Shown here: in pieces, positions 1 through 8,225 of the stretch
Layout: every line of letters begins with the position of its first letter
Position numbering within the stretch: position 1 is the stretch's first letter
Source of the DNA: Pontibacter aydingkolensis
GTDB lineage: Bacteria > Bacteroidota > Bacteroidia > Cytophagales > Hymenobacteraceae
Length of the DNA: 53,180 nucleotides
NCBI RefSeq assembly: GCF_019443125.1
Contig: NZ_JAHYXK010000022.1
Span: 1-53,180 of the forward strand
Direction: 5' to 3'
Notes under the pieces: generated by a model
Told to the model about the DNA's origin: nothing
Database searches by the model: none
What the model saw: only the letters and a program-made list of their open reading frames with translations
Position numbers and translations under genes: made by a program

Positions 1-102
1 GGCTTCTTCCCCAGGAAGATCCATGCCGTCACAGCCGAAGGATTCATCCTAAAGCTAATCCTCTTTATCTTCGCCTACACGCTAGCTCAAGTAATTGAGT
101 AG
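1..102 (+). CDS. Transposase C-terminal fragment (cut by window edge)
   Basis: The plus frame is open from base 1 to a TAG at 100-102 and gives 33 residues. They include the stretch IHAVTAEGFILKLILF followed by a hydrophobic tail. This pattern of a basic segment, then HAVT, then a hydrophobic C-terminus, resembles the C-terminal end of DDE (IS4-like) transposases as I remember them. No catalytic residue is visible because the rest lies outside the window. A 20-base stretch just after the stop recurs at 26552-26571, which supports an IS end here. An unrelated membrane protein tail is possible. Confidence 0.45.
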   Translation, partial: GFFPRKIHAVTAEGFILKLILFIFAYTLAQVIE

Positions 103-122
103 CTCGCAACTTGAGTTAATTA
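103..122. repeat. Putative IS terminal end
   Basis: These 20 bases lie immediately after the transposase-like stop. Their reverse complement matches 26552-26571 at 19 of 20 positions. The stretch runs into the stop codon (120-122, minus strand) of the neighbouring response regulator gene. It could be the inverted terminal repeat plus target bases of the IS whose gene ends at 102. Confidence 0.4.
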
Positions 123-551
123 GAACTTTGATTTACGGAGTAGTGGCGGCATGCTAGAAACAATCATCTTCAGATCATCAGAAGAGAGGGGCTTTACTAA
201 GTAACTTATCACATCAGGACGTAAAGCAGCTGCCTCCCTATCGACAACAGCTATACTGGAGGTAAGAATGCAAATGCTGGTCCTGTTTTTGTATCGAGCG
301 GGAAACTCATCAAAATGGTTCAGGAAGTCCCAACCATTCATGTGCGCCATACTTAAATCCAGCAGAATCAGATCAGGGAAAGTCTCTTCTTTCCCATGCC
401 TAACCTGTTGCCTGAGGTAGTCCAACGCCTCCTCAGCGCATTCAAACACCATAGTGGCTTTTGCAAACTTTAGCTGCTCTATCGTTAGCGTGTTCAACCT
501 GTTGCAAAAAACATCGTCATCTATCAGCATCACCTTATCAATCATAATCAA
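120..551 (-). CDS. Single-domain response regulator (CheY-like)
   Basis: This 143-residue protein is one receiver domain with no output domain. Visible receiver hallmarks are the acidic pair D11-D12, phosphoacceptor D65 in LILLDLSM, T97/S98 after the fourth strand and K120 before a proline. It should accept phosphate from a histidine kinase and act by protein contact or in a phosphorelay. It is the last gene of a four-gene operon and starts 4 bases after the kinase gene at 556-1683, its likely partner. Its stop codon lies in a sequence shared with a putative IS end, so the C-terminus may have been altered by the insertion. Confidence 0.9.
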   Translation of the reverse strand: MIMIDKVMLIDDDVFCNRLNTLTIEQLKFAKATMVFECAEEALDYLRQQVRHGKEETFPDLILLDLSMAHMNGWDFLNHFDEFPARYKNRTSICILTSSIAVVDREAAALRPDVISYLVKPLSSDDLKMIVSSMPPLLRKSKF

Positions 552-555
552 GCAT

Positions 556-1683
556 TTAATTCAACGGTAGGCAGACGGTAAACTCTGAGCCAATGCCAGG
601 TTCGCTGCTTACGGTCACCGTACCATTCAACAGCTTTACTTGTTGGTTTACGATATACAGTCCCAAGCCACTCCCTTCAGCCATATGAGGTGCAAAACGC
701 GTATGCATCTTAAATAATCTGTCAGCAACAGCTTCCATATCCATGCCGATGCCGTTGTCACCTACACTGATTGCCAGCTTACTACCTTCCCGGGGCCACG
801 CCTTAATGGTAATTTCCGGCAAGTGACCTTGGGCATGATATTTTAAAGCATTTGCTATGAGGTTACGCAGGATGCTGTAGAAGTAAGCCTTAACAGTAAG
901 TAAATGGAGGCCTGGATCAACATGCACCGAAATGGAGGCCTTTATGTTGTTTATTTCACTTTCAAATGAAATCAATAGCTCACTGACAGCCTTCAGCACT
1001 TCCACTTTTTCCTGCGCCATTTCCCCCTTTGAGCGAAGGGCCATTACCTTATTCAGGTCCCGCACCATGGTATCCAAGGCTTCCACAGTACCGAGTAACA
1101 AACACTTTGCTTCCGTTTCCTCATCGGCTGCCAGTACGCCCTCCTTTAAAAGACGGGCGAACCCAAGGGCATTTGCCACTGGTTTTCTCAGGTCATGTGC
1201 GATCACCTTTCTAAAAATCTCCACCTCTTCATGTACGACCTCCAGTAGCGCTTTCTGCTCACGAAGCTCGACCTCCTTTTGTCGTTTCTCGGTAATATCC
1301 TTGGCAATACCGAATACTGCCAGCACCTGGTCCCCTGATCTAAAAGGGAAGTTGGTCACGTCCAGGTACTTTATACCCTCAGGCGTAATAACGGCCGTTT
1401 CGTAACGCTGGGGGGACTCCCTGATGGCCATCTCGAAACTCTCTATTGTAGAGGCTCTATACTTAAGGTGGATCAGCGGCTCGAAGCTGCTTCCAAGCAG
1501 CAACTCCCGCCCCACGCCCGACACCTGGCAAACTACCTCATTTACCATCAGGAACCTTCCCTCCAGATCTAGCATGTATATGGCGTCCGGGTGGTTGTGG
1601 AACAGCGCCATATTGAGGTTCTCAAACTCCCTAAGCACCTTCTTTCGGGCTTCATCTGTGGAGTTCTGTATGTTATGCCCCAT
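556..1683 (-). CDS. PAS-domain sensor histidine kinase
   Basis: The 375-residue protein has one PAS domain (about 25-135), a HisKA dimerisation domain with H163 in IAHDLRKPVA, and a HATPase_c domain with N box (N274, N278), G1 box DNGIGMD (309-315) and G2 box GSGLGLY (337-343). There is no signal peptide or membrane segment, so it should sense a cytoplasmic cue. The PAS region ends in the usual GIAKDITEKRQ linker. All catalytic boxes are present. It lies between two receiver-only genes (17 bases after one and 4 bases before the other) and most likely phosphorylates one or both. Confidence 0.92.
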   Translation of the reverse strand: MGHNIQNSTDEARKKVLREFENLNMALFHNHPDAIYMLDLEGRFLMVNEVVCQVSGVGRELLLGSSFEPLIHLKYRASTIESFEMAIRESPQRYETAVITPEGIKYLDVTNFPFRSGDQVLAVFGIAKDITEKRQKEVELREQKALLEVVHEEVEIFRKVIAHDLRKPVANALGFARLLKEGVLAADEETEAKCLLLGTVEALDTMVRDLNKVMALRSKGEMAQEKVEVLKAVSELLISFESEINNIKASISVHVDPGLHLLTVKAYFYSILRNLIANALKYHAQGHLPEITIKAWPREGSKLAISVGDNGIGMDMEAVADRLFKMHTRFAPHMAEGSGLGLYIVNQQVKLLNGTVTVSSEPGIGSEFTVCLPLN

Positions 1684-1700
1684 AATTAAATCAGCGTAAA

Positions 1701-2141
1701 TTATATTTGTTCTCTTCCCGGTACGTTGTCAGGCAGAGGGCCATTTTTTTTTGTTATTGCTTTAGTGATAGTATGCAACATACTATTAGTCAATGGCTTT
1801 TCTAAAAAGTCTATTACCAGAGCGCTCTCAGCGCACCGTTTCTTGTCCTCCTCGTCTATAGAAGAGGTAAGTATGGCGACAAAACACTCCATTTCCAATC
1901 CCCTACACACAGAGCCAAGCCTTCTGAGGAACTCAAACCCGCTCATCAACGGCATGTTAAGGTCCAGCAGAACTAGGTCCGGCAAATCACCCGTTAGCGC
2001 ATCCTCAACTAGCTGGTCAAGAGCCTGGTTAGCATCAATATAACATGAACTTTTGCAGTTGATATTGTATAGTGTCAGGATATTCTTTGCCAGGAAGAGC
2101 GAGAGCGGATCATCATCCACGATATAAACTTTTTTAAGCAT
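1701..2141 (-). CDS. Single-domain response regulator (CheY-like)
   Basis: A 146-residue receiver domain without output domain. D10-D11, phosphoacceptor D60 in LVLLDLNMP, T92 in ILTSS and K115 in EKPL are all present. Its start overlaps the stop of the upstream kinase gene (2134-4326) by 8 bases, which suggests translational coupling to that kinase. It shares the ILTSSI segment and overall layout with the receiver at 120-551, so the two may be paralogues from duplication of a kinase-regulator pair. The output is unknown. Confidence 0.9.
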   Translation of the reverse strand: MLKKVYIVDDDPLSLFLAKNILTLYNINCKSSCYIDANQALDQLVEDALTGDLPDLVLLDLNMPLMSGFEFLRRLGSVCRGLEMECFVAILTSSIDEEDKKRCAESALVIDFLEKPLTNSMLHTITKAITKKNGPLPDNVPGREQI

Positions 2142-4326
2142 GGCATTTAAATTTTAATGTGAATGTGGTTCCTTGTGCTGGCGCTGACTCCACACGAATG
2201 GTCGCGCCAAGCTCCTCCAGGTAGGTTCTTACTAAAAAAAGGCCGACGCCCCTCCCTTCATACCCCTGGTGGAACCTCTTGTAAAGTTGAAATATATCTT
2301 TGTTGCCCAGGCTTATGTCCATCCCAATGCCGTTGTCCCGGATGGTTAATTCTGTCTTCCCCTTCATTTGGATTAGGTTTACCTCCAGCATGAGTTCCTT
2401 GTCTGCCTGCCTGAACTTCACCGCGTTCGAGAACAGCTGCTTCAGCGATTCAAGAAGATAGACTCTGTTCGAACTCAGGGTAAAATTCTTGTTAATGTTC
2501 AGCGATATTGTATGCCCTCCTCCCTTTAGCCTAGGGAGCACGCAGCTTAATGCTTCCTCACAAACCTCCAGCACGTTAACCGCTTCCGTTTTCAACAAGC
2601 TGCTCCGCTCTCTGATCGAGAGGATGTGGTTCATATCGCGTATGACTACGTCTAGATTGCCAGCGGCCAAGGCAAGCTTTGAGACCGCCTCATCAAAAAA
2701 CGGTGTGTCTTTACTTAGCGCACCTATTAGCGCCACAAGCCCTTGGATATTTGCTGCCGGTGCCCTAAGGTTATGGGAGACCATGTAACTGAACTGCTGG
2801 AGGTTCCTGATCTGCTCGGAGAGATCCCTTGTGATTTTAAGGAGCTGATCTTCCTTCTGCCTTATCTCCGTGACATCGTATCGAATGGAAATGTACTTTA
2901 CCGGTTGACCGTCTTCTCCCAGCACAGGGATAATTTCTAATTTAAAGCGCTTCTGCTGCCCATTTTTCGAGTAATTGACTACTTCCCCCTTGAAGGGTTT
3001 TCCCTTGGCCATTTTTTTCCTGATTTTGGATTGCACCAGGCCTTCTGCCTCCTCCCCTCCGAGCAAATCACCGGGATACTGCCAGTAAGCTTCCTGTAAG
3101 CCATACCCCGTCGTTTCCTCAAAGGCGCTGTTCACCCATTCAATCCTGCCAAACCTGTCTAGCATCACCACCCCAGTTGTCGTTTTGCTAGCCACCAGCG
3201 CTAGCTTTTCAAGCCTGTTCTTCTCAGCAGCCTTTTCCGTTACGTCCACCAGATTAACGCTTACCCCATTGCGGGAAGGAAAAACCTGGAAGCTCAGCCT
3301 TCTCCCATCACCATAATATATAAGCTCCTCAAAACTGGAAGGTAGGCCTGTCTGCAGTACCTTCACGCACTCACTGTAAAACGTGGAGAGATCAGCTGCA
3401 GCCGGAAACACCTCCTTAATGCATTTCCCCACGATCTCCTGCCTGCTTTTCCCAATATAAGAGGCATAATGCGCGTTGGCGTAGGTAAAATGCCAACTTT
3501 GGTCTAATGAGAAAAATGACTCCGGCACACTCTCCATTATATTTCTAAGCTGCTCAGCCTGCTCCCTTTCCACCTCCTCCAGCTTTCTCTGAAGCGTAAT
3601 GTCCTTGGCTATTCCCTGAATACTCACAATCTCCCCCTCCACGATAACCGGCATAATAGTAATACCCAGGTATACCTTCTCTTCACCCTGCCTAACGGCT
3701 TGCAACTCAAGATACCGGCTATTCCCTTGCATGGTGCTCACAAAAGCCTCCATGGCCAGGGGCAGGTACTGTTCATGAACGAACCTGCTGAAATGAACTC
3801 CCAAAATCTGGCTGTCCTCATAGCCAAGCACTTGTGAAACGCTGCTGTTGACTTTAGTAAAGCAGCCATCACTGTGCAGTTCGAAGACAGCATCCGGGTG
3901 GTTGTAGAACATGGACTCATAGTGAGCCTGCGCCCTTAGTTTGCGCCGCTCTTCCTCCACTTTTTCCGTAATATCCCGTGTGTTCGTAACATACCCCCTG
4001 ATAAAAGGGTTATCGACCATATTGGACACGGTACAATCCATCCACCGCCACTCTCCTGTTTTGTGCCTGAACCTGAAATAGGGAAGGCTGGCAAGCTTCT
4101 CCCCCAGCGCGTTATTGAGTGCACCCGCCGTAGCATCTCGATCTTCCTCATGGATGTAGCCAAAGGCGCAGTTGCCTACCATTTCTTCAGGAGAGTAGCC
4201 CAGTATGGCCTTGACCGAGCCTCCGACGAACTGGTAATTTCCCTGTTCATCGATAATGGAAATAAGGTCGTTGCTGTTCTCTAACAAGAACAAATAAAAC
4301 TTGGGACTTTGAAGGGTTTTATCCAT
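2134..4326 (-). CDS. Multi-PAS sensor histidine kinase
   Basis: This 730-residue kinase has about four PAS domains in tandem (roughly 10-125, 130-250, 260-370 and 380-490), a HisKA domain with H518 in MVSHNLRAPA, and a HATPase_c domain with N634, G1 box DNGIGMD (664-670) and G2 box GRGVGLF (691-697). The histidine is followed by Asn rather than the commoner Asp or Glu, a variant I know from other Bacteroidota kinases. No membrane segment is visible. It is the first gene of the kinase-regulator-kinase-regulator operon. The stacked PAS domains suggest integration of several signals such as redox state, light or small ligands. The signal cannot be named from sequence. Confidence 0.92.
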   Translation of the reverse strand: MDKTLQSPKFYLFLLENSNDLISIIDEQGNYQFVGGSVKAILGYSPEEMVGNCAFGYIHEEDRDATAGALNNALGEKLASLPYFRFRHKTGEWRWMDCTVSNMVDNPFIRGYVTNTRDITEKVEEERRKLRAQAHYESMFYNHPDAVFELHSDGCFTKVNSSVSQVLGYEDSQILGVHFSRFVHEQYLPLAMEAFVSTMQGNSRYLELQAVRQGEEKVYLGITIMPVIVEGEIVSIQGIAKDITLQRKLEEVEREQAEQLRNIMESVPESFFSLDQSWHFTYANAHYASYIGKSRQEIVGKCIKEVFPAAADLSTFYSECVKVLQTGLPSSFEELIYYGDGRRLSFQVFPSRNGVSVNLVDVTEKAAEKNRLEKLALVASKTTTGVVMLDRFGRIEWVNSAFEETTGYGLQEAYWQYPGDLLGGEEAEGLVQSKIRKKMAKGKPFKGEVVNYSKNGQQKRFKLEIIPVLGEDGQPVKYISIRYDVTEIRQKEDQLLKITRDLSEQIRNLQQFSYMVSHNLRAPAANIQGLVALIGALSKDTPFFDEAVSKLALAAGNLDVVIRDMNHILSIRERSSLLKTEAVNVLEVCEEALSCVLPRLKGGGHTISLNINKNFTLSSNRVYLLESLKQLFSNAVKFRQADKELMLEVNLIQMKGKTELTIRDNGIGMDISLGNKDIFQLYKRFHQGYEGRGVGLFLVRTYLEELGATIRVESAPAQGTTFTLKFKCHA

Positions 4327-5825
4327 ATTCTACTACCGACTCCCCACTATAATTATATTCAGTTCGAATTAGCCCAGGCAACAGCTACAACTCCTATTTA
4401 GGCAAACACTAATTTCACATGAGAGATTATTTGCGCTTCCATTTTAGAAGGCCGTGGGGTAGGGCATTCTTGGAAGCAGGCAGAACGTGCCCTAGTGTGT
4501 AGGCCTTTTGTTTTATCCAAACTAACTGTCACACAAGAGGTCTGCCGCGGTAATCTCGCCTTGCGCGCAGCATGCTTGATTTCCTCAAAAACAGTTTACT
4601 TGCCTCTGGACAAAATCATCTTGTAAAGTTAAACAGCAGAAGCGGTGGTATCGGGCAAAAACCTCTCAAGTATTATGACGCTTGTTCTGCTATTTTTTTG
4701 TCACGTAATTCATGACAGGCTATCGTCTTATCTCATATAACGCGAGAGACAAGAAATATGGGATCATTATTAGAGTCATCACGTAATGAAGCGACAGTAA
4801 GGCCAGCCCAAAATTGCAACACAGAGCGGCTAGAATGCCTCAAGGGCAGTCAAGGTTATTCATGCTGTTAGTTAGTTTCCCAGCAGCTTCCATAGTTCGT
4901 TCATGACTCACAAAATTTTAGCGTTGCGGGGCAAGTCCTGCCTGCCTACTATCCTAATAAAATTGATTGTGACTTTACTTCATAGAAAGCAACTGCCCTA
5001 TTACTATTTGTCTCTTGCGGATGAAATTGGCTTAGGCCACCCACTTGATTCCACTGCCTTTCGACAGCCTCCCAGCTACTACGACCCGCTCCGCGACCGC
5101 ACCTCTTCTTGCTGACCAAAAGCTCTAACTACCAATCAGATCAGCCAGTCGATGATCACATCTCTTGCCTCATACAAAAGCCTGCTGTTGCCTCTCAGTC
5201 ATAGTCCCTGGATGCTGCATGAGGAGGAAACCAAGGCGTTTCACGCTCTCTAATCACGAACACAGCAATTGTCCCATTCCAACACCGCCATTTTACTTAT
5301 TTGACAGCCAGTTTCATCGCTAGACCAACGCACATAAGGCTGCATTACTAAAGTGTCCTCTATCTTTTGTACAGCTATCGAATCTTTTCAGAACACGCAC
5401 AGATTTGTGCAGCCAAGGCTTTCAGCGCAGCAAATATGATGTTTAAACGTGTTCATAGTAGTGTATAAATGGGTTTACAGGCAATTCGCCTCCCATCAGT
5501 GTCCTTAAAACCTTAGCTCCAATTCTAGATATAAGGAAGCTTGCAACTATGACAGACGTTATGTTAATTAGATAGGAGGATAAATAATAATGTCCATAAT
5601 ATCCGAATCCAGTACTTTTATACCTGGGATGAAAACGCTATTTGGTACGATAAAATTAAACGAGCACTTAAGATTCAAATGTCAATTAAGGTCATCACTT
5701 CTGCTATCAATCCTCAATTGCCACGCAATCATCATAAGTGGTAAACAAACAAATAAATACGCATACAAGGCACTTTCTGCATCGGCAAGTAACTCTGCAA
5801 AACATACCTTCCAACACTGCACAAA
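4327..5825. other. Long spacer without a convincing gene
   Basis: About 1.5 kb lies between the kinase operon and the terminator of the next gene. The only open frames (4903-5115 and 5590-5862, plus strand) show no recognisable domain, and the second runs through the terminator hairpin. I see no tRNA-like fold. Base composition is even, and AAGTATA/TATACTT, frequent elsewhere, is not apparent. It may be decayed coding sequence. Confidence 0.5.
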
Positions 5826-5860
5826 AAAAGAAGCCACTCATAAAGTGGCTTCTTTTTATT
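5826..5860 (-). terminator. Hairpin terminator of the fasciclin gene
   Basis: AAAAGAAGCCACT and AGTGGCTTCTTTT form a perfect stem around a short loop, with A/T tracts on both sides. It lies about 20 bases beyond the stop of the minus-strand gene at 5882 and could work in both directions. Confidence 0.8.
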
Positions 5861-5881
5861 AGGGGATATGGGGCTTTAATT

Positions 5882-6442
5882 TTAGTTAGGTAAAAGCACT
5901 GTATCTAACACGTGTATAACACCGTTGGACTGCTGCACATTGTAAACCGAGATGTTTGACTTATTACCTTTCTCGTCCTGCAGGATAATGTTTCTGTCTC
6001 CGTTCATCATGGCTGTTAACGTACCGCCGCTTACAGTCTTGAGCGTAGCTTTGCCTTTACCAGCTTTGATAGCACTCATCAGTTTGGCAGCATCTAAACG
6101 CCCTGGTACCAAATGGTAAGTAAGCACTTTGGTAAGGGTTGCTTTGTTCTCTGGCTTCAGCAGGGTCTCTACAGTACCGGCTGGCAGGTTTTCAAAAGCA
6201 TCGTTTGTAGGAGCGAAAACCGTGAACGGGCCTTTGCCTTTTAACGTCTCTACCAGGCCGGCGGCTTTTACAGCTGCAACAAGTGTAGTGTGGTCTTTAG
6301 AATTTACGGCATTGTCTACGATGTCTTTGGTAGTGTACATGGCTTCACCGCCAACCATTACTGAATTTTGCGACTGCGCTGCGGCAGGTGTTAATGTAGT
6401 AGCTCCAGCTACCAACATTAATCCGAATAGTAGTTTTTTCAT
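5882..6442 (-). CDS. Secreted fasciclin (FAS1) domain protein
   Basis: This 186-residue protein has an N-terminal signal peptide (MKKLLFGLMLVAGATTL, likely cleaved after the Ala-rich AAAQ) and one FAS1 domain from about 40 to the end. The FAS1 hallmarks are FTVFAPTNDAF and, further on, a TYHLVPG motif. FAS1 proteins are extracytoplasmic and are associated with adhesion. The role here is unknown. A second FAS1 protein lies at 22796-23350, with nearly the same core but a lipoprotein signal. The gene stands alone with its own terminator. Confidence 0.9.
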   Translation of the reverse strand: MKKLLFGLMLVAGATTLTPAAAQSQNSVMVGGEAMYTTKDIVDNAVNSKDHTTLVAAVKAAGLVETLKGKGPFTVFAPTNDAFENLPAGTVETLLKPENKATLTKVLTYHLVPGRLDAAKLMSAIKAGKGKATLKTVSGGTLTAMMNGDRNIILQDEKGNKSNISVYNVQQSNGVIHVLDTVLLPN

Positions 6443-6610
6443 GTCTATGTTTTGATATGCTGCACTTACGCCACAACATGTTCAACTGGATTTAACGACA
6501 TGAAAAATATTTAAGAATCAATATATAAAAATGGTATAAAATTTATAACTAATTAACCCAAAGACATTTACAACTCTCAATAAATCTAAATAAATTTTTA
6601 TGACGCTGTT

Positions 6611-7531
6611 TCAGCGTTTTGAGCGATAGGTATTAACCGGGAACAGGCGGTAATCGTGCATACTGATGGCATAGGCGCAATCTTTCCAGTAAATAACAGG
6701 CATATAGGCAACAGGTCCGCCAGGGATGGTGAGGATGGTATTGCCCAGGTATTTTAGCAGGCTTTGGTCTATACCCAGCCGCATAGCTATGTGCGCTACA
6801 AATATTTCTTTTTCTTCTGCTGTTGATGTAAACCCAATCTCTCCGGACACATTTCCTTCTACCCCTTGTTCTTTTACATAGTATATTTTAGAGTAAGTAT
6901 CGATAGAGATCACAGGAACAGACAAAGGCTGTGCTTTTGTTGTATTCATTGTAGCTGCGGGAGGAGTATAAGGCGCCTGGCCAGCCACACGGCGTACCAT
7001 TTCAGTTACCTTCTGGGCAGTATGGAAACCCTTTATCGTTTCATTCTCTATTTTACGTAGCACGTCTTCTACCTTGTCTTCAAAAGGGCGAGACATGGTA
7101 TGTGGGTATACTTTAGGTTTTTGCTGCCGTGGGGCCGGTGGCGGCGGTGGTATTATTTTAGCAGCAGGCTGCTGTACAGGTGTTGACACTATCGCAGGCG
7201 CAGCGTGGCGCAGGTATACTTCTATGATCACCGCATAGGTATTAATAAAATGATCGGTGTGCTGTATATGGAACAGTTCAAGTTCGTGCACCCTTTTCTT
7301 GGCCAGCAGGTAAGCATCTATGCTTTTAGTTTTCTCCAGCACGGCTTTAATCTTTTCTGCATGGGGCGTACTTTTATACTTTAAGTATAGCTCATTCAGG
7401 GTGTTCAGCCTTCGGTGGGAGTTTTTGATATAAACAGCCTCCTTTGCATCCGGCGCAACAGGCGCACCCGCCACCGTTCTGTTGCCCGCTGGCCTGCCAA
7501 TTCCGAATAGGCTGCGAAAAAAGTTGATCAT
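6611..7531 (-). CDS. Hypothetical protein with proline-rich linker
   Basis: I do not recognise this 306-residue protein. The first 120 residues are mostly helical and charged. A proline-rich linker (PPPPPAP) follows near 130-140. The C-terminal third, from about 200, looks like a compact alpha/beta domain ending in a basic tail. There is no clear signal peptide or membrane helix, so it is probably cytoplasmic. It lies downstream of the TelA-type operon on the same strand, but a 490-base repeat-containing spacer makes co-transcription unlikely. A small hairpin (ACGCTG/CAGCGT) overlaps its stop. Confidence 0.7.
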   Translation of the reverse strand: MINFFRSLFGIGRPAGNRTVAGAPVAPDAKEAVYIKNSHRRLNTLNELYLKYKSTPHAEKIKAVLEKTKSIDAYLLAKKRVHELELFHIQHTDHFINTYAVIIEVYLRHAAPAIVSTPVQQPAAKIIPPPPPAPRQQKPKVYPHTMSRPFEDKVEDVLRKIENETIKGFHTAQKVTEMVRRVAGQAPYTPPAATMNTTKAQPLSVPVISIDTYSKIYYVKEQGVEGNVSGEIGFTSTAEEKEIFVAHIAMRLGIDQSLLKYLGNTILTIPGGPVAYMPVIYWKDCAYAISMHDYRLFPVNTYRSKR

Positions 7532-8021
7532 CTGGAGCCGGTTATACTTTGCTAAAAGTTTATACTTTGTTTACGTAATTTGTACGGCAGTACTATTCAT
7601 TCTACTAGTTGCTGGCGCGGATTTGCAATCCGTAACTTTCTATCATGTCGGATTTGCAATCCGACTGGGTCAGAGGCCCATGCTATAGCCAGTTAAGCGT
7701 CGCAGACCCGGACTTGCTTCAGGGCGAGGACGCTCGTGCTATAGACACTTATTTGTTAAAATGAAACGGCCCTGTTCTGTACGGGGGTAACAATAATAAG
7801 GCAACTATTTCATCTCTGCTTCATCCCCCTGACAGGATGCACTTAGGCTGATTGCTTAGAGCCGATTGAGCGAGCTTGTCATGTCGGGCATCGCGGGAAA
7901 TCTAAATAGAATTCCTGCTGTATTAATTTCAGATAGATCTCTTCTATCGTCGGGATAACATAATAGGATTAATTAGCCAGCTTTAGCTCGCATCCTTTTG
8001 CTGCAAGAGTCAATTTCAGGC
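7532..8021. repeat. Spacer with several intergenic repeats
   Basis: No gene is seen. Contents are two AAGTATA-type motifs near 7540-7565, two copies of a near-palindromic GGATTTGCAATCC (7618-7632 and 7648-7664, also at 22629-22641 in reverse orientation), ATGAAACGGCCCTG at 7761-7774 (shared with 26857-26870 and similar to 10274-10287), and a half-symmetrical element at about 7878-7960 of the type CATCGCGGGAAATCT ... AGATCTCT ... CGTCGGGATAACA, related to repeats near 14550 and 24752. Confidence 0.6.
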
Positions 8022-8222
8022 TTATTCCTTTTTACCAGAAAGTATACGCTTCAGGTGCAGGGTTTCAATGGCTACTTCAGTTTTCTCCGCTTCTTTCAGT
8101 TCTTCAAAAAAAGTATCAAGCTTCTGGAGGTAAAGGTCCAGCAACTCCTCCTGCTCAGCTGTAAGTATACGTTCCTTTGCAGTAGGCTCGCTATGATGAT
8201 GATCACTTCTATAAACTGCCAT
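8022..8222 (-). CDS. Small helical protein downstream of TelA-like gene
   Basis: A 66-residue charged protein, predicted from its residue pattern to be mostly one or two amphipathic helices (LTAEQEELLDLYLQKLDTFF). It starts 3 bases after the stop of the TelA-like gene and so belongs to the same operon. It begins with a His-rich segment (SDHHHSE). No family is recognised. It may be a partner or regulator of the TelA-like protein, inferred from position only. Confidence 0.7.
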   Translation of the reverse strand: MAVYRSDHHHSEPTAKERILTAEQEELLDLYLQKLDTFFEELKEAEKTEVAIETLHLKRILSGKKE

Positions 8223-8225
8223 ATT

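Noticed and set aside
4903..5115. 70-codon plus-strand frame in the gene-free stretch
   Set aside because: No recognisable domain or start context; composition similar to random DNA.
5590..5862. 90-codon plus-strand frame
   Set aside because: It runs through the hairpin terminator of the fasciclin gene and shows no family; the last residues are the terminator itself.
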